Positions 42,332 to 51,929 of a stretch of 64,000 bases of DNA are shown here, piece after piece; the first letter of the stretch is position 1, and each line of letters begins with the position of its first letter. The notes under the pieces were generated by a model, which did no database searches, was not told the DNA's origin, and worked only from the letters and a program-made list of their open reading frames with translations. The DNA is from Candidatus Berkiella aquae (GTDB lineage: Bacteria; Pseudomonadota; Gammaproteobacteria; Berkiellales; Berkiellaceae). The stretch is from the NCBI RefSeq assembly GCF_001431295.2, contig NZ_LKAJ02000003.1, positions 1 to 64,000 on the forward strand. Reading direction: 5' to 3'. Both the position numbers and the translations under genes were made by a program.

Positions 42332-42966
42332 TGAATACAAAACTAGCTCTTTTTTTCAGCGCCATGGCTTTGATGAGCTTCAATTGTCAAGGTAAAGAGT
42401 ATATAGGCATCGATTTGGGAAAAACTACCTTTGATGATGTTAAACAAAAGCTAGATCAAGCACATATAAAATATACGGTCAAATTTGATAAAGATGACAA
42501 TGGGAAAGATATATTAGATCTACCTACACTTTCGTTTAAACAATTCCCAGATTGGCAAAAGCATGGAAAGTTTGTTGAAGGAGAAATGCATTTTATCAAC
42601 GGGAAAGTTGATTCATTTTCTGCTTCGTGGGAAGAAGGCAAAGAACCTCTCTTATTTAGAAATTTATGCGCTGGTTTTTCAAAAAAATATGACACTCTTC
42701 GCTATCCTACCACCAATGGTAATGACTGGGATAACGTTAGATATGGAACATTTAAAGATGAGAGCAATGTTCTGATAGATTTACAAACAAAGCAGCTTTG
42801 GCGTAACAAACTTAAACCTTTAAATTGGCATTATATCACTACTGTAGCTTATAAAGATGTCAATATGAGTGAAGATAAAAAGAAGCTAATTGAAGATAAA
42901 AACAAGCTTGTGGAAGAAGTTAAAAGAACCCATGATCCCGATCTTAAATTTGCTCAAGAATTCTAG
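42328..42966 (+). CDS. Secreted protein of unknown function between TraN and TraF
   Basis: A 212-residue protein with a signal peptide (MNTKLALFFSAMALMSFNC...). The mature part contains GIDLGKTTFDDVKQKLDQAHIK and MHFINGKVDSFSASWEE, a small alpha/beta fold, and a charged helical tail. It is not a known F tra product (F has trbE here). It is coupled to traN by ATGA and overlaps traF, so it is a fixed member of this operon and may act in the periplasm in mating-pair formation. Confidence 0.7.
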   Translation: MMNTKLALFFSAMALMSFNCQGKEYIGIDLGKTTFDDVKQKLDQAHIKYTVKFDKDDNGKDILDLPTLSFKQFPDWQKHGKFVEGEMHFINGKVDSFSASWEEGKEPLLFRNLCAGFSKKYDTLRYPTTNGNDWDNVRYGTFKDESNVLIDLQTKQLWRNKLKPLNWHYITTVAYKDVNMSEDKKKLIEDKNKLVEEVKRTHDPDLKFAQEF

Positions 42967-43735
42967 CTTATACCTTTTCGGTGTAATGCTGATTTCTGCC
43001 TCATCTTTCGCTGAGGCAGGATATTATGAATCACATGCACATGGCTGGCATTGGTATGAATCATCAAAAGAGGATGACAAGGGCAAAGTGATATCAGAAT
43101 TATCTACCTTGTCTCCACTTGAAACAATAGAGAACATTAAAAATGAGATTGAAACAAAACGTGCTAAAGCACTTTTGGAACCAAATGAAAAAAACGTATA
43201 TGAATATATAAAAACACAAGAATTATGGACAGATCAGGCTGAAAAGTTTTCAAAAACATGGCAATGGGTCATTGCTAAACATCCCGAGTTAAACTACTCC
43301 CTACGTTTTCCAACAAGCGAACTGGCAAAGCAAGTTAAGCAAAAAGAAAATTCTCAAGTAATTAACATGGCTATCAGTGATATTGCGCAAAATTACGGAA
43401 TTTTCTACTTTTATAAGTCAAGTTGTCCATATTGCGAAAGGTTTTCGCCCATATTAAGGACTTTTGGTGACAGATACAAAATAAAAATATTAGCAATTAG
43501 CTTAGATGGCAAGGCAACAAAAGGGTTTAACATATTTAAATCTGATAACGGAATTGCTGAAAAATGGGGTATCATCCAGGTGCCTGCAATTTATGCAGTG
43601 TCCCCGTTACAAGATGAAGTTATCCCGATTGCATTTGGTTTGATTAGTCGAAGTGAGCTTGAACAAAGATTCTTATTATTTTATGAAAATTTAAAGGGGA
43701 GAGAGCATGCTACGCTACGTACTGTTAATCATTAG
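42932..43735 (+). CDS. traF: F-type T4SS thioredoxin-fold protein TraF
   Basis: A 267-residue exported protein. A membrane-type signal (LYLFGVMLISASSFAEAG) is followed by GYYESHAHGWHWYE and, in the C-terminal domain, the redox motif KSSCPYCERF with FPTSELAKQ before it, as in TraF/TrbB-like thioredoxins. The CPYC is complete, so it may also do the job of the absent trbB, which isomerises disulfides in TraN, TraU and TraH. Frames start at TTG 42890; ATG 42932 is chosen. It overlaps the previous gene by 35 nt. Confidence 0.88.
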   Translation: MIPILNLLKNSSLYLFGVMLISASSFAEAGYYESHAHGWHWYESSKEDDKGKVISELSTLSPLETIENIKNEIETKRAKALLEPNEKNVYEYIKTQELWTDQAEKFSKTWQWVIAKHPELNYSLRFPTSELAKQVKQKENSQVINMAISDIAQNYGIFYFYKSSCPYCERFSPILRTFGDRYKIKILAISLDGKATKGFNIFKSDNGIAEKWGIIQVPAIYAVSPLQDEVIPIAFGLISRSELEQRFLLFYENLKGREHATLRTVNH

Positions 43736-45065
43736 CGTTTGCTTATGTTCTGCTTCTAATGCTTCTTTGGAGCATGAGCTTGAAAAGTTTTTTGATAGCT
43801 ATGCTGAAATCAATAATGTATCTGGTCCAAATGCTTATAAAGGACAAAGCGCAGGATATTATACGGGGGGTTCAATTTATGCTAGAACCCCTCCTCGTAT
43901 TATTCATCCTGTATCAATGCAATTACCAAATTATAGTGCAGGATGCGGAGGGATAGATCTATTTACCGGTGGGTTTTCATATATTAATTCAGATCAATTG
44001 GTGAATATGATGCGCAACATTGGTAATAACGCACAATCACTAGCTTTTGCCATTGGACTAAAAACAGTAATGCCAATGTTGGCGAATGAGGTGGAACAAT
44101 TAAATCAATGGGCTCAAAATATTAATCAATTCAATATTAATAGTTGTGAAACCGCTGCAATGGGATTGGGAATGATTTGGCCGCAAACAGAAGCGACACA
44201 AGATGTTTTATGCCGAGCTAATGCAAATCAAAATGGTGAGTCATCGTCATATTTTGATTCTCGGGTTCATTGCAGTGCTAAAGGTAATTCTTCATCTAAA
44301 TCAAATGCTAATAATCCAATCACTAACCTTAATATGGCATGGAAAGCGATTAAAAATTCACAAATATTTGGCAATGATAATGAATTTGCTGAATTTATGA
44401 TGTCTTTATCTGGCACAATTATTTTTTCGAGGAATGAAAATGGCAATTTGAGCATTTTAGATTTGCCATCATTATCAACGCATAGCAATCTACTGCAAGC
44501 CATAGTTTATGGTGGAGATGCTACAGTTTATGCATGTGATACCTATGAGAAAAACGGCTGCTTACGACCTAAATTAAAACCATTAAAAATAAGTTCAAGC
44601 AAGGCATTAGGTGTAAAAATTACGCAAGCGCTTAATGAAATGGTTTATGCAATGGAGCACGACGAAGAACTAAAGCCTTCACATAAGGCATTATTAAATA
44701 CGACTTCAATCCCTGTTTATCGAATTCTAAATGTGTATACGACTTATGCACCAGCAACCAAGCTTATGGATATTCATTATTATAGTGAATTAATTGCATT
44801 TGATTTGCTCTATGCTTTTTTAGTTGAAAATATCAAAGCCGTTGAAGAAATATCGCGCTCTGAGCATGATTTAGGGAAAATAGGAGGTGATTTTTTCGTT
44901 AAGATGCAAAAAGCCAGAGAGCAGGTGGATCGTGAAAGAGCAAAGTCAGCTGAGCAAGCCAATCAAGTTCTTTCTTTGATTGAAAAAGCGAAAAATGTCG
45001 AAAAAGAAATTGCAAGCCAATATGCTTCGGGCATGAAAAATTCATCAAATGTAATTCAGCGGTAG
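43707..45065 (+). CDS. traH: F-type T4SS protein TraH
   Basis: A 452-residue exported protein with a signal peptide (to about 19). It has the TraH features GGSIYARTP, VSMQLPNYSAGCGGIDLFTGGFSYI and a C-terminal coiled coil (about 390-450). The length matches F TraH (458). It forms part of the outer-membrane/pilus assembly complex. GGGGAGAG lies 3-9 nt before the ATG. It overlaps traF by 29 nt. Confidence 0.93.
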   Translation: MLRYVLLIISVCLCSASNASLEHELEKFFDSYAEINNVSGPNAYKGQSAGYYTGGSIYARTPPRIIHPVSMQLPNYSAGCGGIDLFTGGFSYINSDQLVNMMRNIGNNAQSLAFAIGLKTVMPMLANEVEQLNQWAQNINQFNINSCETAAMGLGMIWPQTEATQDVLCRANANQNGESSSYFDSRVHCSAKGNSSSKSNANNPITNLNMAWKAIKNSQIFGNDNEFAEFMMSLSGTIIFSRNENGNLSILDLPSLSTHSNLLQAIVYGGDATVYACDTYEKNGCLRPKLKPLKISSSKALGVKITQALNEMVYAMEHDEELKPSHKALLNTTSIPVYRILNVYTTYAPATKLMDIHYYSELIAFDLLYAFLVENIKAVEEISRSEHDLGKIGGDFFVKMQKAREQVDRERAKSAEQANQVLSLIEKAKNVEKEIASQYASGMKNSSNVIQR

Positions 45066-45072
45066 GTGCATT

Positions 45073-47634
45073 ATGGCATTTGAGATTATCACATATGGAG
45101 CGGGCCCTTACTTAGATAATGTATTTAATGGGATTGCAGGCATCGCTAAAAGCGATGACTATGGCACTATATTAAATTTTGCAGTTCTTTTTGCTGTAGT
45201 TGCCGTGGCTTATTATTCAATTCTCAAAGGTAATGTTGTAATCCTCTCGAAATGGTTTTTAGGTTATACCTTGGCATATTCTTTATTATTTGTTCCAAAA
45301 GCGGAGATCGTTATCATTGATAGAATTTACGGTGATACCCCAAGGATTGTTAAGAATGTACCTTTTGGTGTTGCCAGTGTGGCGCATTTTAGCAGCCATA
45401 TAGGTGATGCAATTACTCGGCTTTTTGAATCGGCTTTTTCAGCACCTGACGACGTAAAATATCATCGCACTGGCATGATGATGGCTTCGACAATGATAGA
45501 AAAAACAGCGTTTATGCCTATTACTGATGAAAAGTTTTCAAAGAATATGCGTAATTTTATTCATCAGTGTGTTGTTTTTGAAGCTATCAGGGGTAAAAAG
45601 TATACAATTGATGATTTGAAAAAAAGTAATGATATTTGGGGATTGGTGAGTAAAAATGCATCAAAAGCGCATGCTTTCCCCTATAACAATGAAATTATCA
45701 CCTGCTATACCGGTGCGCAAACCCTCTCAAAGGAATGGGATGAACAGATCCGCAAGGTTAAATCTATCTATAGCAATCGTTATTATCGAAGTGCCGACAC
45801 CTCACAGATAGCTAGTGGTCTTTTTCTATCGCATTTACCTGGAGCATACAACTATCTATTAGGGATTTCTCGAACAGCGGAAGAAATATTGCACCAACAG
45901 TTGATGATGCAGTCAATTATAGATGGCGTAGATTCATTTGCTTCAGAAACAGGTTCAGCAGCCGCTTTACAACAATTTGCTGCTTCTCGTGCGAAAATTC
46001 AGCAACATGCTTCTTATACTATTGTAGGGCAGCTTGCACTTGAAAAGCTTCCTTTGATGCGAGCGATCTTTGAGTGTTTATTGTATGGCATTTTTCCCAT
46101 CGTATTTTTGCTGATATTGCTACCACAAGGTGGCAGTATCTGTTTGTTATATATCAAATCGCTTTTCTGGGTGCATTCCTGGGGACCGATATTTGCTTTA
46201 TTGAACGTGTTCTTTAGCTATGCAGCTAAAATTGCCACAGTTTCGGCTGCAACGACTTCTGGCGGGGTGGGAATTTGCCTTGATACGTTACCTGGGATTT
46301 ATGATGTTAATGCGAAGATTGCCGCTTTTGCTGGATTTATGTCTTCCTTTATTCCAATCTTGACCTGGAGCATATTTAAAAATGGTCCAGGCGTTTTAGC
46401 AAATATGTCTGCTAGTTTGTTTGGGATTAATCAATCTTCAGCTATGGCGGCAGCAGAAGAGGCCACTACGGGTAATTTACGATACGGAAATACTGATATT
46501 AACAATCATTCATTTAATAACTTAAATGCTAATAAATATGATACAAACGCCTCTTACAGTGCTGGCGCATTTAGAATGCAGAGCACTGATATGGTTCATT
46601 ATACTTCTGCGCCATCAGGAGAAATAATTGCAGATAGTAGCGGAGCTATTTCTCGTATGGGAACACATATTAATGAAGCTGAAACTATGCGTATGATTAC
46701 GGGTCAGCAAAGCACTATTTCACAGCAAATTGCATCCCAGCAACAAGTTTCATTCGAAGAAAGAGCAGCAGCTTCTCTCGCTGCTACTGCTGTACTTGGT
46801 AAACATTTAAGCGAGGAAACGTCATCAAGTACCAGTTTTAGTACTAATGAAGCAAATGCAATTGCTGAATATTCAAAAAATTCGCATGAGCAGGTTGCAA
46901 GGCAAGCGCACTCAGAGGGAAAGAGTGATGTAATGGGGGATCAAAAGTCTTTAACCAAATTTATACGAGGCAGTGTGGGGGTTGGCGGCAGTGGATTACT
47001 TGGGATAAAGGGGATGATTGATTTAGGGGCAGAGGCTAATAGCAGAAGTTACCACGATCAAAGTACATCTGTTAGTGATCAGGTGAGTAATGACTTATCG
47101 GATTCTTCAGGACAGGGTCGTTCGCAGGAAAGCTCTTTCAGAGTGCTTGCAGAAGAATTACAGCGAAGAGGGGATAGCTATGGGGCAAATCTTGCTTATA
47201 GGGCAGATGCAGCCTTTCAAGAGGCCCATTCTTCCGCAATTTCGTGGCAACAGTCAGTAGGTGAATCACAAGCATGGGGTGAGCTTGCTTCCCAACAAAA
47301 AGAATTGTCTTCTAGTGCCAGCTTTAATTGGGATCAAGAGTTGCTAACGCGGGTTGCCAAAATGCCTGCGCCTGGTGCTAATGAACCCATGGGTGAAATG
47401 CAAGCAGCTCAGGTGCTCAATAATCCTCATTTAGCAAATGAGTACTCAGCAAAAGCCATTAAAGAAATGTTGGATGAGAAAGTTAAAGCTCGAGTACAAG
47501 GGATCAACATAAACCAAGAAAAAGGAAAGCTAGATACGATGTATCAGCAAAAGAAAGTGAATTTAAAAGATGATTTTCAACAAAATGCGAATAAAATTAA
47601 GAATGACTATGAAGAATTAACAGAGGTTCTTTAA
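45073..47634 (+). CDS. traG: F-type T4SS protein TraG (pilus assembly, mating-pair stabilisation)
   Basis: An 853-residue protein. The N-terminal half has hydrophobic segments (about 30-75 and 320-440) and the TraG-type region around SWGPIFALLNVFFSYAAK. The C-terminal half is a long hydrophilic, Ser/Gln-rich stalk, ending in a coiled coil. F TraG is 938 residues, so the tail that in F contributes to entry exclusion is shorter here, and no TraS-like partner is visible. AGGTG lies before the ATG. It is the last gene of the tra operon, and two hairpins follow. Confidence 0.9.
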   Translation: MAFEIITYGAGPYLDNVFNGIAGIAKSDDYGTILNFAVLFAVVAVAYYSILKGNVVILSKWFLGYTLAYSLLFVPKAEIVIIDRIYGDTPRIVKNVPFGVASVAHFSSHIGDAITRLFESAFSAPDDVKYHRTGMMMASTMIEKTAFMPITDEKFSKNMRNFIHQCVVFEAIRGKKYTIDDLKKSNDIWGLVSKNASKAHAFPYNNEIITCYTGAQTLSKEWDEQIRKVKSIYSNRYYRSADTSQIASGLFLSHLPGAYNYLLGISRTAEEILHQQLMMQSIIDGVDSFASETGSAAALQQFAASRAKIQQHASYTIVGQLALEKLPLMRAIFECLLYGIFPIVFLLILLPQGGSICLLYIKSLFWVHSWGPIFALLNVFFSYAAKIATVSAATTSGGVGICLDTLPGIYDVNAKIAAFAGFMSSFIPILTWSIFKNGPGVLANMSASLFGINQSSAMAAAEEATTGNLRYGNTDINNHSFNNLNANKYDTNASYSAGAFRMQSTDMVHYTSAPSGEIIADSSGAISRMGTHINEAETMRMITGQQSTISQQIASQQQVSFEERAAASLAATAVLGKHLSEETSSSTSFSTNEANAIAEYSKNSHEQVARQAHSEGKSDVMGDQKSLTKFIRGSVGVGGSGLLGIKGMIDLGAEANSRSYHDQSTSVSDQVSNDLSDSSGQGRSQESSFRVLAEELQRRGDSYGANLAYRADAAFQEAHSSAISWQQSVGESQAWGELASQQKELSSSASFNWDQELLTRVAKMPAPGANEPMGEMQAAQVLNNPHLANEYSAKAIKEMLDEKVKARVQGININQEKGKLDTMYQQKKVNLKDDFQQNANKIKNDYEELTEVL

Positions 47635-47670
47635 TAAGACAGCATAAATCAATAAAATTTGGGATTTCAT

Positions 47671-47697
47671 AATTTCCGAAGCACTGATTCGGAAATT
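47671..47697 (+). terminator. Hairpin after traG
   Basis: AATTTCCGAA and TTCGGAAATT pair perfectly over 10 bp with a 7-nt loop, 37 bp after the traG stop. No U-run follows, so it could be a weak or factor-assisted terminator. Confidence 0.45.
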
Positions 47698-47783
47698 TGA
47701 ATTGGCCAAGATATTCGCGATGCAATAGCAGAATTTTAGCAAACTAGGGATCAGCAATTGCGTGTATATGCTGCACAAAATTT

Positions 47784-47818
47784 AATTAGGCAAGTCCCTA
47801 ATAGGGAACTGCCTAATT
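47784..47818 (+). terminator. Second hairpin after traG
   Basis: Arms of 17 bases starting AATTAGGCA pair with two mismatches across a single-base centre. It is likely to end tra operon transcripts before the ATPase gene, or to be a binding site. It lacks a classic U-tract. Confidence 0.45.
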
Positions 47819-47902
47819 ATTGGATTTATGGAAAAATAACCATAATAATCAATATGTTATATTTATAATGAAGAGGTGGGTGTTAATTGTCTTGATTTCA
47901 TA

Positions 47903-47950
47903 TTGTACTGTTTTGTACTTATGAAGTACAATTGTACAATATAGGTACAA
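47903..47950. promoter_or_regulatory. TTGTAC/GTACAA repeat cluster before the second AAA ATPase
   Basis: TTGTAC occurs at 47903, 47913 and 47932, and GTACAA at 47926, 47934 and 47945. The central 19-bp element TTGTACTT-ATG-AAGTACAA (47913-47931) is perfectly symmetric, and TTGTACAA follows. It ends 33 bp before the ATPase ATG. It resembles a multi-site operator, placed like the TTACGAGT repeats before the paralogue at 20307. Confidence 0.6.
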
Positions 47951-47983
47951 AACGGTCTAAAATTATTTCCGGGGGAGGAATAG

Positions 47984-49072
47984 ATGTCGCTAGATCCATG
48001 GCATTTTCCAAGAAACATACTTGCGGAACAAGTTCTGGGTATGTTTGAGTCAGGGATTTCTAGCGCTTTAGTCTTTTTTGCTCCTAGGCGTATGGGCAAA
48101 ACAGAATTTTTGTGTAAAGACATCACACCCTTAGCAGAAAAACGTAAATGGCGTGTTTTTTATTTTAGCTTTCTTGATGTCGGAAAATCAGCTTCAACAG
48201 ATTTCACAAGAGCATTAATTAACCTTGCCAAAGATCAAGGTGCGTTGAGCAAAGCTGGTGGATTGCTTAAACGAGTAAGCAAAATTAGCGGAGAAGCAGG
48301 TGGGATAAAAGCTGATTTAGAGTTACGTGAGCCAGAACAAGCTCAAGAAAGCTTAAAAGATGTAATATCTCAATTGTCTAAGAAACAAAAGCTTCTTCTC
48401 TTAATGGATGAAGTACAAACACTAGCTCAAGATCCTGCTAATGCTAATTTTATAGCGTCATTTAGAACAGTGTTGGATCTAAATAAAAGTAACGTGAAAG
48501 TGATTTTTACTGGTTCTTCACAAGAAGGCTTACGAAGAATGTTTTCGCAAGCAAAAGCCCCATTTTTTCATTTTGGGCAAAATTTGCCTTTTCCGGAGCT
48601 AGAACGGGATTTTACAGACCATCTTTCGCAAATGTTTCATGTTGCTACAAAGCGACAAATTGATAAAGATGAATTATGGAAGGCATTTATTGAGATGCAA
48701 AGGGTCCCTCAACTAGCGCGAGCACTAGTTGAACGAATGGCTTTAAATCCAAATTTACCAATAAAAGAGGCCAAAGAACAATTACTATCCCAAGTTTTTG
48801 AGGATAGCGCTTTTATCAATATTTGGGAAAAATGTAGCGCTTTAGAAAGGATAATCCTTAAAGAACTAGCTGTTGGTGAAGGTGGTTTGTTTAGCTCAGA
48901 AACAATAAAGGGGCTTGAAAAGAAACTTGGTGTGACTGATCTTAAATTGTCTTCAGTTCAATCAAGCGTGCGTGTACTTAGCAGAAAAGGGTTGATAGGC
49001 AGAACCCCAGAGCAAAGAGGATATTATATTGATGATCCCAATTTTAAAAATTGGCTACTTCAACATAAATAA
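47984..49072 (+). CDS. AAA ATPase (ATPase_2-like), paralogue of the gene at 20307
   Basis: A 362-residue P-loop ATPase. Walker A is APRRMGKT (about 33-40), Walker B is LLLLMDEVQ (about 137-145), and VKVIFTGSSQEGLRRMFSQ matches the FTGSS/FSGSN motif in the ATPase at 20307. The C-terminus (about 290-362) has a winged-helix pattern ending LSRKGLIGRTPEQRGYYIDD. GGGGGAGGAA precedes the ATG, a very strong ribosome site. It is followed by two genes on the same strand. The role is unknown; such ATPases sit with mobile elements and might sense or remodel nucleic acid. Confidence 0.72.
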   Translation: MSLDPWHFPRNILAEQVLGMFESGISSALVFFAPRRMGKTEFLCKDITPLAEKRKWRVFYFSFLDVGKSASTDFTRALINLAKDQGALSKAGGLLKRVSKISGEAGGIKADLELREPEQAQESLKDVISQLSKKQKLLLLMDEVQTLAQDPANANFIASFRTVLDLNKSNVKVIFTGSSQEGLRRMFSQAKAPFFHFGQNLPFPELERDFTDHLSQMFHVATKRQIDKDELWKAFIEMQRVPQLARALVERMALNPNLPIKEAKEQLLSQVFEDSAFINIWEKCSALERIILKELAVGEGGLFSSETIKGLEKKLGVTDLKLSSVQSSVRVLSRKGLIGRTPEQRGYYIDDPNFKNWLLQHK

Positions 49073-49238
49073 TAATCAATATGATGAAAAATTGATTGAT
49101 ATCCATTTGTTATTTTAAATACATAAAGAAAAATACAATAAATACTGTTTGTAAAATGCGCAAAAGCATCAATTTTAAATATATTATCCATATATTGCTT
49201 CTTGAAAGAGGAGAGAGGGTAATTCCTCAAGCAGTACG

Positions 49239-51929
49239 ATGGACTATATTCCGATTAAATCTAAGAAATCATGGAAAAATAGATTCTTAAGTTATCACTC
49301 ACAGCACATCCAGAAAAATATTCAGCGCTATGAAGAAGAGGTGTTAACCGATTTAAAGAGCAGCTCTGCTGCTTCAATTAAACGGTTACAGTCAGCTCCC
49401 TTTTGGGAAGATTTAAAAGTGCTTTCTCCTAATAAAGATGAGGTAGATGAGATCCATGAATTATGGAAAAAAATTAAGCCATTAGCTCATCTTAATACAA
49501 AGCAATTGTTAGTTTTATTGCAGCAGAAAGTGCTACCACTTGAACAAGAATATAAAAAGGCAATCCGTGTATTAGAGAATGAAAAGCTCTCAATAGAGGG
49601 CAATGATTTTTGGCCGTCGCATTGGTTTCACCCTGCAATCGATCAACAAATAGAAAAGATTCGAAAAAATCAAGAACGTTTGACTAATTTAAAAACTGCC
49701 ATATTTGAAGGGTTATTATGGCGATGCCAGGCACATTCAATTTTAAACTCGGTGCCACATGTTGATGATATTGTTTCGGCGATATGTATCAAAATCAATA
49801 AACTTGAATTACTCAAGCATCCTTTTGATATTCCGCAACCTTATTCATCAACGTTAAACGATGATAGGCGTTTAGCTATTTACGATTATTTAGAAGCATC
49901 AACAGTTGATAAAGATGAATTACAAACAGCAGTACTTTCACCACTTACTAAGCAAGGCCATGCAGCTTTTAAAACAGCCGCTCAGGTTAAGAAGGATCTT
50001 GAGGAAATAAGAAAGTTTAACAAGAGGGTAATAAAAGCATTATCTGATAATGGTATAAATAATTTTCTGTTTCCATCATGGTTTAAAAAGATTGTGCCGT
50101 CAATCGTTAAAAGGACAACTAAAAATATCTTACAAGCAGCAAAAGAAGGATTAGAAACTTTTGGTTTAGTTTCATTTGCCGCCAAGCTATGGAGCTTGCG
50201 CTATCTATTTTATCTTGCTTTAACGCTCATTAGTTATCATTATTTAATGATTATCTTACAACCAGTAGGCCTGATAATTGGCGCAACTGCTTTCGCGATG
50301 CTGAGCAGCGTTCTGTTTTATACTTTTGCCCTTTCACCAGTTTGGATCTTTGGTTGGATGATGCTTACTACATTCAAACAAAGTGTAGTGGATTATATTA
50401 CCCATTGGAAACGCGAGGAATTATATCAGGCATTAGATACGTTAGTCTCGATCCAAGAATTTATGGCGAATCACTTGAGTCAAGTGATAGTTGATATTTC
50501 GCATTTTGATATAAAGTATTTGAGTGAACAATCAAAAATTCATTTTGATCATCTGGGCGAATTTAAATCAAAGTTGAATCAAACCTTCACTGGACAAAAG
50601 ATATTTGGTCGGGGAAACTTTAATCTACAGTTGGATGCTGTCAAAGCAAAAATTGATACTCAAGAAAAGCAATTAAAAACCCATTTAAAACAAGTTGCTA
50701 ATCATATTGCTTTGCGGGTAGGGGATGATATTGAATTATTAGAAAAATCTGCATCAAAAGACAAGCTGGTTCCTACAATACCGCATTCACAATTGGCTAA
50801 ACTAAAGGAGTTTGTCGCTGCCTATGGTGATGAACTAGCTGTCCATCAGTTTGAACAAAATGCGAACCCTATTCATAAGTGGTTTAGCAAAATTGAGCGT
50901 TGTAGTCGGGTGAATAATGATATTGAGTATTCATTTAAACAACCTTGGGGCGGCCACGAACTACGAAAAGACTACTTAAAAGGATGGCAGTCTATTTTAC
51001 GCGGTTATCTCTTAAAAAAGGAAACTCGACAAGGTGCATTACATATAAACGAATTGCTTGAAGGGAAAATATACCCAACATTAGATCAGGTTAAGGAATG
51101 GATAAAGCAGCTTGAAATAGGGGGTAAGGGCGATTTATTACTTCGAAAAGTACAATCTCATATTTTCAAAACCCTTAATTCTAATAACCATATTAATGCA
51201 AGATTATTACATCAAAGTCACAAAGAGTTGGTTTCACAATGGTATCGTTGTCACAAAGTGCAGATAAAACGCGCTGAAGAGAAAATTAACTGTATTTTTA
51301 AGATTCACAAGGATGATCAGCTTTTGCAAAAGCTTGATGAAATTGGCGATGAAGTCCTGAGCGATATTTACGAATTACTCGATGGGGCAGATGTATATAG
51401 TTATTCTTCTAAACAATATAAGACCATAACCCAACGAAAGAATTTAGCTCGTCAATTTTTTGAAAACTATGAAGGTGACTCTTCGCGTGCGATACGGCTC
51501 CTTAGATTTCTTCCTGAGGAACAAAAAAGCGAAGTGTTGATAGGAGTTGCCAAAAAGCGGTTAACGTGGCTTCTAGCGCATCTGGATAAGCTTAAAGACC
51601 CTTCAAAGCCTTTTGACGATGCTGATATCGAGCTTTTCCATGATTATCGCTTGCTTGAAGCGTCAGAGAAATTTGAATTTAACTCCTTTGTTAGTCAATC
51701 AGAATACTTTAATAATCCCTGGGATCCCAAAGTTGAGCGTTTTTTGGATGCTAGTCGCCGCAATGGACTTGATACAGGCAAGCTTGTAAGAGATTACAAG
51801 GACAAGAATCACAAAATTAAGCCTTTCATTCTTCATCAGCACAGTAGCAAGAAAGCGGCTATATGCCGCAAAGAGGCCGAAAATTTATCAAATCCATCAA
51901 AAAGAGGTGGTATTTATGTTGGACATTAA
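49239..51929 (+). CDS. Very large protein with central membrane region, function unknown
   Basis: An 896-residue protein with no recognised family. Residues about 1-300 are helical and charged, with coiled-coil stretches. About 305-385 hold two to three hydrophobic segments (LRYLFYLALTLISYHYLMII and LIIGATAFAMLSSVLFYTFAL, then WIFGWMM). The remaining 500 residues are again helical and hydrophilic. This N-out/C-out-like layout with long soluble ends resembles large secreted effectors or membrane-remodelling proteins, but no domain supports this. The gene starts 166 bp after the AAA ATPase and overlaps the next gene by 14 nt, so a three-gene unit is possible. Confidence 0.6.
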   Translation: MDYIPIKSKKSWKNRFLSYHSQHIQKNIQRYEEEVLTDLKSSSAASIKRLQSAPFWEDLKVLSPNKDEVDEIHELWKKIKPLAHLNTKQLLVLLQQKVLPLEQEYKKAIRVLENEKLSIEGNDFWPSHWFHPAIDQQIEKIRKNQERLTNLKTAIFEGLLWRCQAHSILNSVPHVDDIVSAICIKINKLELLKHPFDIPQPYSSTLNDDRRLAIYDYLEASTVDKDELQTAVLSPLTKQGHAAFKTAAQVKKDLEEIRKFNKRVIKALSDNGINNFLFPSWFKKIVPSIVKRTTKNILQAAKEGLETFGLVSFAAKLWSLRYLFYLALTLISYHYLMIILQPVGLIIGATAFAMLSSVLFYTFALSPVWIFGWMMLTTFKQSVVDYITHWKREELYQALDTLVSIQEFMANHLSQVIVDISHFDIKYLSEQSKIHFDHLGEFKSKLNQTFTGQKIFGRGNFNLQLDAVKAKIDTQEKQLKTHLKQVANHIALRVGDDIELLEKSASKDKLVPTIPHSQLAKLKEFVAAYGDELAVHQFEQNANPIHKWFSKIERCSRVNNDIEYSFKQPWGGHELRKDYLKGWQSILRGYLLKKETRQGALHINELLEGKIYPTLDQVKEWIKQLEIGGKGDLLLRKVQSHIFKTLNSNNHINARLLHQSHKELVSQWYRCHKVQIKRAEEKINCIFKIHKDDQLLQKLDEIGDEVLSDIYELLDGADVYSYSSKQYKTITQRKNLARQFFENYEGDSSRAIRLLRFLPEEQKSEVLIGVAKKRLTWLLAHLDKLKDPSKPFDDADIELFHDYRLLEASEKFEFNSFVSQSEYFNNPWDPKVERFLDASRRNGLDTGKLVRDYKDKNHKIKPFILHQHSSKKAAICRKEAENLSNPSKRGGIYVGH

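Larger units (their letters stand above)
47635..47983. other. Gene-free stretch between traG and the second AAA ATPase
   Basis: Holds two inverted repeats and an operator-like repeat cluster, listed separately. The middle (47699-47870) has one possible decayed coding stretch interrupted by a TAG at about 47738. It is not recognisable and is not called a gene. Confidence 0.4.

Noticed and set aside
42456-42775. Frames inside the 212-residue gene (both strands)
   Set aside because: Shadows of a gene with a signal peptide and coupled start; no independent ribosome sites.
47699-47870. Possible decayed gene after traG
   Set aside because: One frame reads plausibly but has an in-frame TAG and no homology that can be recognised by eye.
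49096-49290. Small frame before the 896-residue gene
   Set aside because: Overlaps the real start in another frame, with no family resemblance and an AT-rich, low-quality N-terminus.
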